NCBI RefSeq assembly: GCF_000374325.1
Contig: NZ_KB894080.1
Coordinates: 62,001 to 126,000 of the forward strand
Source: Allofustis seminis DSM 15817
Lineage (GTDB): Bacteria > Bacillota > Bacilli > Lactobacillales > Carnobacteriaceae_A
Reading direction: 5' to 3'
Length of the DNA stretch: 64,000 nucleotides
Shown: positions 28,599-37,543 of the stretch, piece by piece
Position numbering within the stretch: position 1 is the first letter of the stretch
Layout of the letters: each line of letters opens with the position of its first letter
The notes under the pieces: model-generated
What the model saw: the letters and a program-made list of their open reading frames with translations, nothing else
Told to the model about the DNA's origin: nothing
The model's database searches: none
Program-made: the position numbers and the translations under genes

Positions 28599-29078
28599 TT
28601 ATTTATGATAGGGCTCACCACGCATAATTTTGAATGCACGATAAAGTTGTTCATGCAAAATTAAACGCATCAGCTGATGTGGATAGGTCAATCGTCCGAA
28701 CGCTATCTTATCATTTGCACGCTTTATTACCGCCTCACTTAGTCCCAATGAACCGCCAATTATAAGTGTAATATGACCGCTTCCAAAATCTTGCTGCTGT
28801 TGCAACATTTGGGCAAATTCTTCACTCGTAAGCATCTTGCCATGTAAATCTAAAGCAATGGTATAGCTATGCTCGGGAATTTTTTCAATAATTTTTGCAC
28901 CTTCACGTTCTTTGATCTGTCTTTCTTCTTTTTCACTCGCATTTTGTGGTGTTGGTTCATCTGGAATCTCGACCACTTCAAGCTGACAATAAGGACGGAG
29001 GCGTTTTGTATATTCAGCAATACCTGCACATAAATAGTCCTCTTTTAGCTTTCCCACCACAATACACAATATTTTCAT
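28599..29078 (-). CDS. rlmH: 23S rRNA pseudouridine(1915)-N3-methyltransferase
   Basis: This 159-residue SPOUT methyltransferase modifies helix 69 of 23S rRNA. The MKILCIVVGKLKEDYLCAGI start, LDLHGKMLTSEEFA, the knot region ITLIIGGSLGLSEAV and the C-terminal LTYPHQLMRLILHEQLYRAFKI are all characteristic. Two tandem ATGs (29081, 29078) exist; 29078 gives the usual MKI start. It lies downstream of a DnaA-box-rich gap, separated from htrA. Confidence 0.95.
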   Translation of the reverse strand: MKILCIVVGKLKEDYLCAGIAEYTKRLRPYCQLEVVEIPDEPTPQNASEKEERQIKEREGAKIIEKIPEHSYTIALDLHGKMLTSEEFAQMLQQQQDFGSGHITLIIGGSLGLSEAVIKRANDKIAFGRLTYPHQLMRLILHEQLYRAFKIMRGEPYHK

Positions 29079-29114
29079 CATTTGCCCTTAAATCCTCTCT
29101 TTTTATCCCCAAAG

Positions 29115-29503
29115 TTATCCACATTTCCACAGTTTTGGAAAACTCATTTTTAATAAAGCCGATAATTTCAAGGCTTTTCACGTAAAGGGAACGTATATTT
29201 AAAAAGTTATGCACATCTTATCCACAGATTTCTGTTTCTTTTATTTTATTATAAAGCGCATAACCACACGCTTTATTCATATTACAATTTGATAACAAAT
29301 TATTGCTTAATGATGATGTGGATAATTATTTTTAAGAAAGGGGATAGTTATGCACTTCTCCACCAACTTATCCACAAACACATGTTCAAATCCACATTTT
29401 ACTTCATCAACATTGCATCTTCCACAGCATTTGTGCATAACTTTAGTTATTTTTCTATTTTAATGGAAATGAATGCCATAAAAAAGACTAATCGAGTGGA
29501 TAA
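29115..29503. promoter_or_regulatory. DnaA-box cluster between htrA and rlmH
   Basis: The gene-free stretch 29079-29555 holds four perfect DnaA boxes. TTATCCACA is at 29115-29123, 29218-29226 and 29368-29376, and the inverse TGTGGATAA is at 29317-29325. One-mismatch boxes include TTATGCACA at 29206-29214, TGTGCATAA at 29432-29440 and AGTGGATAA at 29495-29503. This is origin-like box density about 25 kb from dnaA, and no gene is visible inside. Known B. subtilis DnaA-box clusters include one by yydA (rlmH). Confidence 0.8.
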
Positions 29504-29550
29504 GTACTGCTTTTGTTTATCGATTAAAGCAGACTTGCTCGATTAGTCCT
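29480..29550 (-). terminator. Terminator of the walRKHIJ-htrA operon
   Basis: On the minus strand an 11-bp stem (gactaatcgag / ctcgattagtc) closes a loop of about 41 bases containing a second inverted pair (tctgcttt / aaaagcag). A T run follows. A DnaA-box-like sequence (29495-29503) overlaps the stem and loop. Confidence 0.65.
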
Positions 29551-29555
29551 TATTC

Positions 29556-30719
29556 TTATTTATCTAATAATTTTACTGTTTTTGTTTCTTTATCTTGACT
29601 GCGATAATAAGTTACTTCAATGGCATCGCCTACTTTTGATTGGTAGAGGCTACGACGTAAATCGACGCTATTTTCAACAGGTTCGCCGCCCATTTCAACA
29701 ATCACATCGCCCGCTTGTAAGCCTGCCGCTTCAGCTGAACCACCTTTTTTAGTTTGCGTAATTAATACACCTTCACGCACATCATCTGGAAGATTCAATT
29801 CATTATCGCGGAATCTTTTAGAAACCATTTGCAGATCAACAATTGACACGCCAAGTGCTGGACGAACGACCTCACCTTTTTCTTCTAATTGACGAATAAT
29901 CGCAATGGCTTCAGTACTTGGAATAGCAAAACCCATTCCTTCAACTTCACTGACAGAGATCTTCATCGAGTTAATGCCGATAACTTGACCTTCAATATTA
30001 ATGAGTGGGCCCCCAGAGTTGCCAGGGTTAATAGCTGCATCTGTTTGTAAGACTGTCATTTCCCAATCGGGCTCTTTATCGTGGTCAGTATCGACAGGAA
30101 GGGTACGATTTTTTGCCGAAATAATACCACTTGTAACACTCGAGGCAAATTCAGTACCAAGCGGTGAACCAATCGCAATGGCTGGTTCTCCAACTTTCAC
30201 TTTGTCTGAATCGCCAAATTCTAATTTATTTTTGACCCCTTCAGCAGGTATTGAGATAACGGCTAAATCGGTCCATACATCGGCACCTTCGACTTTTCCT
30301 TCGACATGACGCCCATCATCAAATAAAACCTCGACCGAATCGCCACCTTCTATAACATGATGATTCGTAAAAATATATGCACGATCATCAGTAATTTTAT
30401 AAATAGCGCCACTTCCTGTTCCCGCAGGTTGTAGTGATGATTCTTCTTCATCCTCTTCTCCTGCCCCGCCTGTAAGCCAAGAATGACCATAATTACCCAT
30501 TTCTTTCAAATTAATAATTGAAACAACAGCGCCTTCCGTCTTTTGGACAGCTTCAGTAATTGCAGTCGATACATCCATAACTTCTTTACTAATTTCGACA
30601 GGATCTTCTTTTTTAGTTGTTTCAGCATCTTTTGTTTTATTGGCATTATTTGGGGTACAACCAGCAAGCAACAATAGCGTAGCTGCAGCTGTACTTAACA
30701 TCATTTTTTTACTTTTCAT
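29556..30719 (-). CDS. htrA: HtrA/DegP-like serine protease, predicted lipoprotein
   Basis: This 387-residue surface protease handles misfolded exported proteins. The catalytic triad is His121 (TNHHV), Asp151 (WTDLAV) and Ser235 (PGNSGGP), and a C-terminal PDZ domain covers about 285-380. The N terminus MKSKKMMLSTAAATLLLLAGC ends in a canonical LAGC lipobox with Cys21, predicting a lipid anchor instead of the single transmembrane helix usual for Firmicutes HtrA. The start at 30719 follows aaaggatgatttcg. An acidic linker (GEEDEEESS) precedes the protease domain. It follows walJ in the WalRK operon order. Confidence 0.93.
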   Translation of the reverse strand: MKSKKMMLSTAAATLLLLAGCTPNNANKTKDAETTKKEDPVEISKEVMDVSTAITEAVQKTEGAVVSIINLKEMGNYGHSWLTGGAGEEDEEESSLQPAGTGSGAIYKITDDRAYIFTNHHVIEGGDSVEVLFDDGRHVEGKVEGADVWTDLAVISIPAEGVKNKLEFGDSDKVKVGEPAIAIGSPLGTEFASSVTSGIISAKNRTLPVDTDHDKEPDWEMTVLQTDAAINPGNSGGPLINIEGQVIGINSMKISVSEVEGMGFAIPSTEAIAIIRQLEEKGEVVRPALGVSIVDLQMVSKRFRDNELNLPDDVREGVLITQTKKGGSAEAAGLQAGDVIVEMGGEPVENSVDLRRSLYQSKVGDAIEVTYYRSQDKETKTVKLLDK

Positions 30720-30835
30720 CGAAATCATCCTTTCATCTCTCACAATCTATTACGCGTTCTATCATAACTTAAAAAAGTTAAATTCTATTAAAGATTATGA
30801 AATTTTTCGGTCAGACTTTCATTTATTAGCTATGC

Positions 30836-31651
30836 TTAGAGTTTGAATAAGGGCTGTGCCTCGTCTGGATCCGTATCATAAAGGAAAAATTTCTCATTGA
30901 CGCCCGTTTCTTTTTGAAGCAAGATATCTTCAACTGTAGAACGGGCAACACTTTTCATATTATTTTTTTGGCTCAGATGTCCTAGATAAATACGTTTCGT
31001 ACGGTCGCCGATCATTTCCGCCATAGCCAGCGAGCTCTCTTCATTGGATAAATGTCCCTTATCCCCTAAGATGCGCTGCTTGAGATGCCAAGGATAAGGT
31101 CCCATGCGCAACATTTGTACATCATGGTTGCTTTCCATCAAATAAGCATCTGCATTTTTCAATTCATGACGCATCTGATCGCTAACATATCCTGTATCCG
31201 TCAAAATAACAAAGCGTTCATTATCTTTTTGAAAGGCATAAAATTGTGGATCAGCTGCATCATGGGATACACCAAAACTCAAAATATCAATGTCACCAAT
31301 TGTTTTTAATTGCCCACGCTGAAAATGATTTTGATGTTCTTTAGCAATTTTGCCAATCTTAGGTGCCATCGCGTCCCATGTTTTTTCATTAGCATAAATA
31401 TCTAAATCATGTCGCCGACTTAATACACCTACACCTTTAATATGATCTGCATGCTCATGTGTGACTAAGATCGCATCTAAGTCATCGGGAGAACGGTCAA
31501 TTTGGTTAAAAAGTTCATGTATTTTTTTGCCTGGTAAGCCGCAATCAACAAGTAATTTTGTTTTTTCGCTTTCCACATAAATGGCATTCCCCGTACTGCC
31601 ACTTGCAAGAATGCTAATGTGCAGTCCGGTTTGGTTATTTGGTTGAATCAC
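30836..31651 (-). CDS. walJ: WalJ (YycJ/VicX) metallo-beta-lactamase-fold protein
   Basis: This 271-residue MBL-fold hydrolase has SILASGSTGNA near the start, the metal motif VTHEHADHIKG and later LTDTGYVSD and HLSNEESS. VicX/WalJ is genetically tied to WalRK; relatives have nuclease activity and a role in DNA repair and division-replication coordination has been proposed. The start is GTG at 31651 after aaggagactttttt. It is the fifth gene of the wal operon. Confidence 0.92.
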   Translation of the reverse strand: MIQPNNQTGLHISILASGSTGNAIYVESEKTKLLVDCGLPGKKIHELFNQIDRSPDDLDAILVTHEHADHIKGVGVLSRRHDLDIYANEKTWDAMAPKIGKIAKEHQNHFQRGQLKTIGDIDILSFGVSHDAADPQFYAFQKDNERFVILTDTGYVSDQMRHELKNADAYLMESNHDVQMLRMGPYPWHLKQRILGDKGHLSNEESSLAMAEMIGDRTKRIYLGHLSQKNNMKSVARSTVEDILLQKETGVNEKFFLYDTDPDEAQPLFKL

Positions 31652-31699
31652 AAAAAAGTCTCCTTCAATCGTCCATGTCTATTTTTGGTCTTGATACTT

Positions 31700-32554
31700 T
31701 TATTCTTCTGTTTCATTTTCTTCAGCTTTTGTTGCGGTTTCATCACGCAAGATTGTACCACTGACAGCATCGACACGTAGATTATTTTTTTCGCCCGCTT
31801 CATTGGTCAACGTTACAATCCACACTGGGGTATACATACTTAAATCTTCCAAGTGCAGACTGCGGCGATATGCTAACTCGGGCATGGATAATTTGCTTCC
31901 GCTAGGTAATTGATTATTAATAAATAAAATCTCAACTGCACGCAATGCCGAAATAATTGTCAAAGGCTTACCTTGTTTGCTCATTGGCCCAGCATAAGTC
32001 TGCTCATAAGAGAATACTTGCCCCTTATCATTGACATTCATCACAATCTGGCTAGTGCCATCTGCAACTGGAATATTATCAACTTTTTGATAAAAAACAA
32101 ATTGCTTCAAAACCTCATCATAATGGGAATACATATACTCTTCACCAAATAAAAAAAGACTCGTCATCAGCATCTCGCTTAATTTTTTTGTATCTTCTTT
32201 GGTGAAGCCTTTTTCGGGCGTTCCTTGAAGGATGATCGGGTCTGAAAGCAAACTGCGATACAGGCTCCCTTCCTCACTAATATTTCCTGCTTGATTGCGT
32301 AATTCTTCCTGTTTATTTTTCAACAATTCATTGGCATTCGCTTGCATGGAAAATAATTTTTGTTGCTCTGTTTCGGTAGCTAATTTCTTAGGGGCTTCAA
32401 TGCCTGCACTTTCCATCTCTTTTAAAATGTCCACTTGATTGGAGTCTTGCGAAATATGTTGCAAATTTTGCCGATTCACATAACTGACGAATAAGAAGAT
32501 ATTCAGCAATACGAAAGCGATAATAAAAATACGCTCAACTTTCTCAAAATTCAT
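31700..32554 (-). CDS. walI: WalI (YycI) regulator of WalK
   Basis: This 284-residue membrane protein has one N-terminal transmembrane helix (RIFIIAFVLLNIFLFVSYV) and an extracytoplasmic YycI domain. With WalH it contacts the WalK transmembrane helices and tunes kinase output. The start at 32554 overlaps the end of walH by 11 bases and follows gaagtgaggttgcat. The C-terminal part has the YycH/YycI-shared fold (PVWIVTLTNEAGEKNN..., GTILRDE). Confidence 0.88.
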   Translation of the reverse strand: MNFEKVERIFIIAFVLLNIFLFVSYVNRQNLQHISQDSNQVDILKEMESAGIEAPKKLATETEQQKLFSMQANANELLKNKQEELRNQAGNISEEGSLYRSLLSDPIILQGTPEKGFTKEDTKKLSEMLMTSLFLFGEEYMYSHYDEVLKQFVFYQKVDNIPVADGTSQIVMNVNDKGQVFSYEQTYAGPMSKQGKPLTIISALRAVEILFINNQLPSGSKLSMPELAYRRSLHLEDLSMYTPVWIVTLTNEAGEKNNLRVDAVSGTILRDETATKAEENETEE

Positions 32555-33893
32555 ATGCAACCTCACTTCCTGTCTTTTCGGCAATAAAGGACTCCAGCGG
32601 TTGCCATTTGCCATGTGCACATACATACCACTGTGGAATTAGATCAATAACTTTTTGATTTTCATCGCGTTCTTTCCACGTATAGCCAATGGTAAGTTTT
32701 TCGACTTCTTCAGTAACAACAATGCCATGATCTCTTAAATCATCTAATACTGTAAAGCCACTTGGAATCTCTTCTAGTTCCGCAGACTGAATATTAATCG
32801 GTGTCTGAATAAAACGAAGAGGTAACAAAATATGCGACAGCTGGTCGCCTTCGATACTAATTTCTATCATGGATTCATTATTAGAGGCCGTGAATACAGG
32901 ATAATCGCCAATATAACGTAAGAAAGAGATGCGTTCATTTTTTGCATCATACATATGATAAATGATATCATCTTGCCAATTTTCCAAATCATTGACAATC
33001 TCAAAACTTCGAATAAAGCGATCGGTCAAGCTGCTAATTTCCGTTGTTGATTTTTGACTTAAAAATGTCAATATATTTGTTTCTTGGTTGATACTTACTT
33101 CTTTTGTTAGATCAATATAGCGCGTAATATTTTTGGTTGTGCGCGAATCCACCATTGAGGTATCAGGGAAAAAATAATTCATATAAATACTATTCGGTAA
33201 CTTCTCAATAATATAACTTTTATGTGAGATATCTTGCGTATGAACGGGTAAATAGACACTACAGTCTTTAAGTGTTGCCGAAAAAACGGGCACACCTTCC
33301 GCTGCTGATTCTGTCACTAAATTCTCAAATGCAGTCACATCAAATTTCAATGCCTTAAGCGATGCAGCAACTTTTTGCGACTCATTATAGAAATAAAGTA
33401 GCGCGGGATCGGTACGTGAAATAAGCATACGATCAAACGTAAAATCGCTCCAATCTTTGGATACACTTTCAAAGCGCTCTTTAAAAATTCCAAGAGGCAA
33501 CACATCATCATAAACGAGTTCTAACCATGTCCCAGCCTGTATTAATTCAGCATATTGGGTATGCGTAAGTTCCTCTTCCTCTAGAATGCGATCAAAGGTT
33601 GCAGTTGTTAGAAATTGGTCAATTTTTGCTTGACTTTCGCCATCTACAATGGCTTGCCCAATGCCCTGATTTCCTGCATGATGAGCAATATAATAAATAG
33701 GCTGATAAAAATCTGTCAATTGATGCTCCACAATAGAAGGTGCTGCTAATTTAGTGGAAGAGTCGGTATTTTTAGCTTTTTCTTCCACACCCCAAAATGT
33801 ATTACCAGACGTCCATAGCAAAGCAGATAGCACAAAACTTAAACATACTAACACCATTAGAATACTTTTTCTCAGTTTGGCTCGATTATTCAT
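32544..33893 (-). CDS. walH: WalH (YycH) regulator of WalK
   Basis: This 449-residue single-pass membrane protein has a transmembrane helix at about residues 11-30 (SILMVLVCLSFVLSALLWTS) followed by an extracytoplasmic region with the YycH fold. It works with WalI on the WalK sensor. The start at 33893 lies three bases beyond the walK stop, with gaggag inside walK as ribosome binding site, so translation is coupled. Sequence similarity in this family is low, so the call leans on position and architecture. Confidence 0.88.
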   Translation of the reverse strand: MNNRAKLRKSILMVLVCLSFVLSALLWTSGNTFWGVEEKAKNTDSSTKLAAPSIVEHQLTDFYQPIYYIAHHAGNQGIGQAIVDGESQAKIDQFLTTATFDRILEEEELTHTQYAELIQAGTWLELVYDDVLPLGIFKERFESVSKDWSDFTFDRMLISRTDPALLYFYNESQKVAASLKALKFDVTAFENLVTESAAEGVPVFSATLKDCSVYLPVHTQDISHKSYIIEKLPNSIYMNYFFPDTSMVDSRTTKNITRYIDLTKEVSINQETNILTFLSQKSTTEISSLTDRFIRSFEIVNDLENWQDDIIYHMYDAKNERISFLRYIGDYPVFTASNNESMIEISIEGDQLSHILLPLRFIQTPINIQSAELEEIPSGFTVLDDLRDHGIVVTEEVEKLTIGYTWKERDENQKVIDLIPQWYVCAHGKWQPLESFIAEKTGSEVAYEF

Positions 33894-33895
33894 CA

Positions 33896-35755
33896 CTACC
33901 ACTCCTCATCTTCAAAAGGAATGTAAGGCAAATCAATATAAACAGTCGTTCCTTTTTCTTCGATACTTTTAGCCCAAATCTGACCGCCATGTTGCGCAAT
34001 AACTTCCTTACTAATCGCAAGGCCTAGACCTGTTCCACCCATAGCACGACTGCGTGCACGGTCCACACGATAAAAACGGGTAAAAATCTTATCCAAATCT
34101 TCTGCTGGAATTCCCATTCCTTCATCTTGAATAGACATAAGTACATGCTGATTCATCGTTTCCATACGTACTGTGATGGTTCCCCCATCAGGAGAATATT
34201 TAATTGCATTATTAATAATATTGTCAATGACTTGAGTCATGCGGTCCAGATCAATTTCAGCAAATACAATCTCATCAACAATTTCTTCTTTTATTTGATA
34301 ATTTTTGCCTTTATATTCTTCAGAATCTAGCAAGATGCGGAAACGTTGAATAATCTGCGTCAACATCTGATTCATATCAATAATTTCTAGATCCAACTCA
34401 CTGCGTCCAGAATCAATGCGTGACAAATGGAGTAAATCTTGAATCATACGAATCATACGGTCCGTTTCTGACTGAGCCACTTCTAAGAATTTTGGTGCAA
34501 GTTCTTCATCTTTCCAAGCACCATCAATTAATGCTTCAATATAGCTGCGCATAGATGTTAATGGCGTCCGCAATTCATGGGACACGTTAGAAACGAATTC
34601 TTTACGTTCTGCTTCAATCTGCTCCTGTTCAGTCACATCATGCAAAACACAGACAGTCCCATTAATAATTCCTCGATTACTTTGAATGAGTGCAAAAGAT
34701 ATACGCAAGGAGACGGTCCCGCGTGCTGTTTTGCGGCGAATAAGGACATCACGTTTTTGTTTGAATAAATCTTTTAATTCTAGCTGATCATTCAACTCAA
34801 GCACATCTAAAATATCATGATCAAGCAAATCAGCCCGTTCAACATTTAAAAGTTGTGCCGCCATCGCATTGGCAACGACCACTTTTCCTCGGCGGTTGGT
34901 TGCAATGACCCCATCTGTCATGTTAGATAGAACAGAATCTAGACGTCGGCGTTCTGCATCGACACTTTTCTGGGCAGACTCCACCTCATTGGATAAGTCA
35001 TTAATTAACATACCTAACACACTTAAGTCATCATGCCCGTAGACAGTTACTTCACCAGAGTAATTTCCATCCGCAATTTTTTTCGTTTGGAGCTGCATTT
35101 CTTTAATTGGTTCTGTCAAAGCACTTGAAACAAAATTCGCTAAAATGCCCGACAAAATGATAGCGATGAAACTCGAACTCAAAAACATCCATGTAATCTC
35201 ACTTACTTGAGTGTAGACAGTCTCGATATCACTTTCCATCACAATTGCTCCAATAATTTCACCGGGTTGTTTTTTTGTTTCGACAGGTGAAACAATTTTC
35301 CAGCGTCTTGCATTTAATTGTTGATCAATCACTTGTTTTGCCGTCTGTTGACCTTGGATGACAGACTTACGCAAATCTTGATCGTTAGAAATCTTTCCAA
35401 CCGTTGATTCTTGAATATTATCGCTTGTGCCTAGTATCACAAAGTTACGGTCGACGACAAAAACTTCTGTAATACCGCTGCCCGAAAAATCTAATAGCAA
35501 TTGATTAATTTCTTCTTGAGCTGTCAATTCATGGGCTGGTAATTTTTTTTCTTGCGTATGTTCTTCCAAAATGGGGGACAGACTATTTTTCAAAAAATCC
35601 ATCTGCATTTGGCGATCGCTTTGAAATGTCCCAATCAATTTCTTTTCTGTCTGCGTAATGAAATTCGCTCCGATTAATTGCAGCGCAAACATGAACGTCA
35701 AGACGATCACGACTGTTATTTTCATTTTAATAGATCCCATTATGCGCTTAATCAT
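33896..35755 (-). CDS. walK: WalK (YycG/VicK) cell-wall sensor histidine kinase
   Basis: This 619-residue kinase has transmembrane helix 1 (about 10-30), an extracellular Cache-like domain (about 35-185), transmembrane helix 2 (about 188-210) and a HAMP domain. A PAS domain (about 270-370), HisKA with phospho-acceptor His393 in NVSHELRTPL, and HATPase with N, G1 and G2 boxes (DNIINNAIKYS, DEGMGIP, GTGLGLAIS) follow. The long extracellular domain resembles Bacillus/Enterococcus WalK, unlike the short streptococcal VicK. The start at 35755 follows aaggagtagctcg. It phosphorylates WalR. Confidence 0.96.
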   Translation of the reverse strand: MIKRIMGSIKMKITVVIVLTFMFALQLIGANFITQTEKKLIGTFQSDRQMQMDFLKNSLSPILEEHTQEKKLPAHELTAQEEINQLLLDFSGSGITEVFVVDRNFVILGTSDNIQESTVGKISNDQDLRKSVIQGQQTAKQVIDQQLNARRWKIVSPVETKKQPGEIIGAIVMESDIETVYTQVSEITWMFLSSSFIAIILSGILANFVSSALTEPIKEMQLQTKKIADGNYSGEVTVYGHDDLSVLGMLINDLSNEVESAQKSVDAERRRLDSVLSNMTDGVIATNRRGKVVVANAMAAQLLNVERADLLDHDILDVLELNDQLELKDLFKQKRDVLIRRKTARGTVSLRISFALIQSNRGIINGTVCVLHDVTEQEQIEAERKEFVSNVSHELRTPLTSMRSYIEALIDGAWKDEELAPKFLEVAQSETDRMIRMIQDLLHLSRIDSGRSELDLEIIDMNQMLTQIIQRFRILLDSEEYKGKNYQIKEEIVDEIVFAEIDLDRMTQVIDNIINNAIKYSPDGGTITVRMETMNQHVLMSIQDEGMGIPAEDLDKIFTRFYRVDRARSRAMGGTGLGLAISKEVIAQHGGQIWAKSIEEKGTTVYIDLPYIPFEDEEW

Positions 35756-35803
35756 CGAGCTACTCCTTACTTGCAAATTTTATAAATATTTCAATTTTTA
35801 ATG

Positions 35804-36517
35804 TTAATTTTCTGAACTTTCTGGATTTCTTAGATAATAGCCAACTCCGCGGCGTGTAATAATATATGTTGGATGACTTGGATTATCTTCAATCTTCTCA
35901 CGCAGACGGCGAATTGTAACATCGACAGTTCGCACATCTCCTAAATAATCAAAATCCCACACTTTCTCAAGCAATGTCTCGCGTGTAATAACTTCGCCCA
36001 CATGGCACGCTAAAAAGTGCAACAATTCAAATTCGCGATGTGTCAATTCAATCATTTCACCACGCTTTGACACATAGTAGGCACTAGGATGAATAACTAG
36101 GTCACCGATAACTATTTCTTCTGCAGTTGGTTTTTCGCTTGCTTCTTGTATGCGTACACTTTGTCTGCGCAAGTTTGCTTTGACACGCGCCACTAATTCA
36201 CGATTGGAAAATGGCTTCGTAACATAGTCATCTGCTCCCATCTCAAGACCAAGTACTTTATCAATTTCTTGTTCTTTTGCGGTTACCATAATGACTGGCA
36301 CGTCACTTGTTTTACGAATTTCGCGCAACACTTCTAGTCCATCACGTTTAGGTAACATAACATCTAAGATGATCAGGTCCACATCCTCTTGCTGGAACTT
36401 TTCCAACGCTTCATCCCCATCAAAAGCCGTTATGACCTCATAGCTTTCTTTTTCGAGGTTGAATTTTATAATATCAGAGATTGGCTTCTCATCATCGACC
36501 ACTAATATTTTTTTCAT
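35804..36517 (-). CDS. walR: WalR (YycF/VicR) response regulator
   Basis: This 237-residue OmpR-family regulator has a receiver domain with acidic pocket VVDDE, phospho-acceptor Asp52 in LILDVMLP and Lys in VTKPFSN. The winged-helix DNA-binding domain has [18 protein letters not shown] and RGVGYYL. It controls peptidoglycan hydrolase genes and is usually essential. It is the first gene of the operon walR-walK-walH-walI-walJ-htrA and sits behind a good promoter. Confidence 0.97.
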   Translation of the reverse strand: MKKILVVDDEKPISDIIKFNLEKESYEVITAFDGDEALEKFQQEDVDLIILDVMLPKRDGLEVLREIRKTSDVPVIMVTAKEQEIDKVLGLEMGADDYVTKPFSNRELVARVKANLRRQSVRIQEASEKPTAEEIVIGDLVIHPSAYYVSKRGEMIELTHREFELLHFLACHVGEVITRETLLEKVWDFDYLGDVRTVDVTIRRLREKIEDNPSHPTYIITRRGVGYYLRNPESSEN

Positions 36518-36565
36518 TAATTTTCCCCCGCTATCTTTAGACTTATTTTCTTATCTCAATACCTA

Positions 36566-36594
36566 ATTATACCTTAAGACTGTAATGTTCGCAA
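36566..36594 (-). promoter_or_regulatory. Promoter of the wal operon
   Basis: On the minus strand TTGCGA (36594-36589) and TATAAT (36571-36566) are separated by 17 bases. The -10 lies about 50 bases before the walR start codon. Confidence 0.65.
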
Positions 36595-36702
36595 AGATGA
36601 GAAGACTTTGTTCGGAAAATGGATGCTAAAGAGTACGATTATTTTATATTTGAATAGCCATATGGTATTCTAAAAGGAGAAGATTCAAGGAGGAGGGGTA
36701 AG

Positions 36703-37149
36703 ATGTCTAGCATTCAGTGGATCAGTCTTTTATTAGTGGGCGGAAGTATTATGATATTGATCATTTCATGCATCAAATCTAAAAAAATAATTCAACCCGT
36801 CATCACGCAAATTACACAACTTGCCACATCAACTCAACTGGAAATTCATCATTTCACGCAAGAAATACAATTTCAAAATGAAAAATTAAAACAACTCAAA
36901 CAAAAAATAGCGTGTTTACAAAAGACACTTCAATCAGACACCTTGTCGTTGCAACATTTCCAAACAAAACAAAAAGAGTTGCAACATTCACTCGATCAAT
37001 TAAATGAAGTGTTGCCACGTCTTGTGGTAAAAGTTTCCAAATCAATGATCCAGCAAATAAAAGATGAAACACCGCACATTTGGAAAATTTTCACATATGC
37101 CCTCAAAAAAACTTTCCAAAAACAAAAAGCGCGTTTTTCAAATAAATGA
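36703..37149 (+). CDS. Small membrane-anchored coiled-coil protein (DUF948-like)
   Basis: This 148-residue protein has one N-terminal transmembrane helix (WISLLLVGGSIMILIISC) and a long amphipathic coiled coil (about 30-115, Gln/Lys/Leu-rich). The layout matches DUF948-type proteins, which are often paired with YtxH proteins as here. Function unknown. The ribosome binding site aaggaggagggg is strong. The next gene starts 20 bases after the stop. Confidence 0.6.
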   Translation: MSSIQWISLLLVGGSIMILIISCIKSKKIIQPVITQITQLATSTQLEIHHFTQEIQFQNEKLKQLKQKIACLQKTLQSDTLSLQHFQTKQKELQHSLDQLNEVLPRLVVKVSKSMIQQIKDETPHIWKIFTYALKKTFQKQKARFSNK

Positions 37150-37169
37150 CCATGTTAAAGGAGAATACC

Positions 37170-37475
37170 ATGAAAAAATTATCAGTTGGTCAAGCACTCA
37201 CACTCGCTACAGTGGCCGGTTTTGCTGCACTACTCTTTGCACCTAAAAAAGGAGAACAGTTGCGCCAACATTTAAAACAAGGTCTCAATGAATTGGCATG
37301 GGAAGTTGATGCTTTTGCACGTGATTTTGTAAATGATTTTAAGACTTCTTATATAGAAGCTGATGAGCAAGTCCGCCAGCAACAACAACTAGCACTTGAT
37401 CGCCAAAAACGTCTTGAACAAACCATTGCCGAGATTGAAGCCGATTTAAAACGAACACCGCGCCATTTTCAATAA
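37170..37475 (+). CDS. Short YtxH-domain protein
   Basis: This 101-residue protein has an N-terminal hydrophobic helix ending in LLFAPKKGEQLRQHLKQG, the YtxH hallmark, then a charged helical tail. The start at 37170 follows aaaggagaatacc; upstream in-frame codons overlap the preceding gene. With the DUF948-like gene it forms a two-gene stress-type operon, terminated at 37488-37530. It is the second YtxH protein in this window, much shorter than the one at 980-1456. Confidence 0.78.
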   Translation: MKKLSVGQALTLATVAGFAALLFAPKKGEQLRQHLKQGLNELAWEVDAFARDFVNDFKTSYIEADEQVRQQQQLALDRQKRLEQTIAEIEADLKRTPRHFQ

Positions 37476-37487
37476 ATCTACAAATAA

Positions 37488-37530
37488 AAAATGCAGACAT
37501 ATCTTATGAATATGTCTGCATTTTATTTAT
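37488..37530. terminator. Bidirectional terminator between YtxH gene and dnaB
   Basis: A perfect 15-bp stem (aaaatgcagacatat / atatgtctgcatttt) has a seven-base loop. A and T runs on both sides serve the convergent genes. Confidence 0.85.
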
Positions 37531-37543
37531 GCTCTAATAATGC

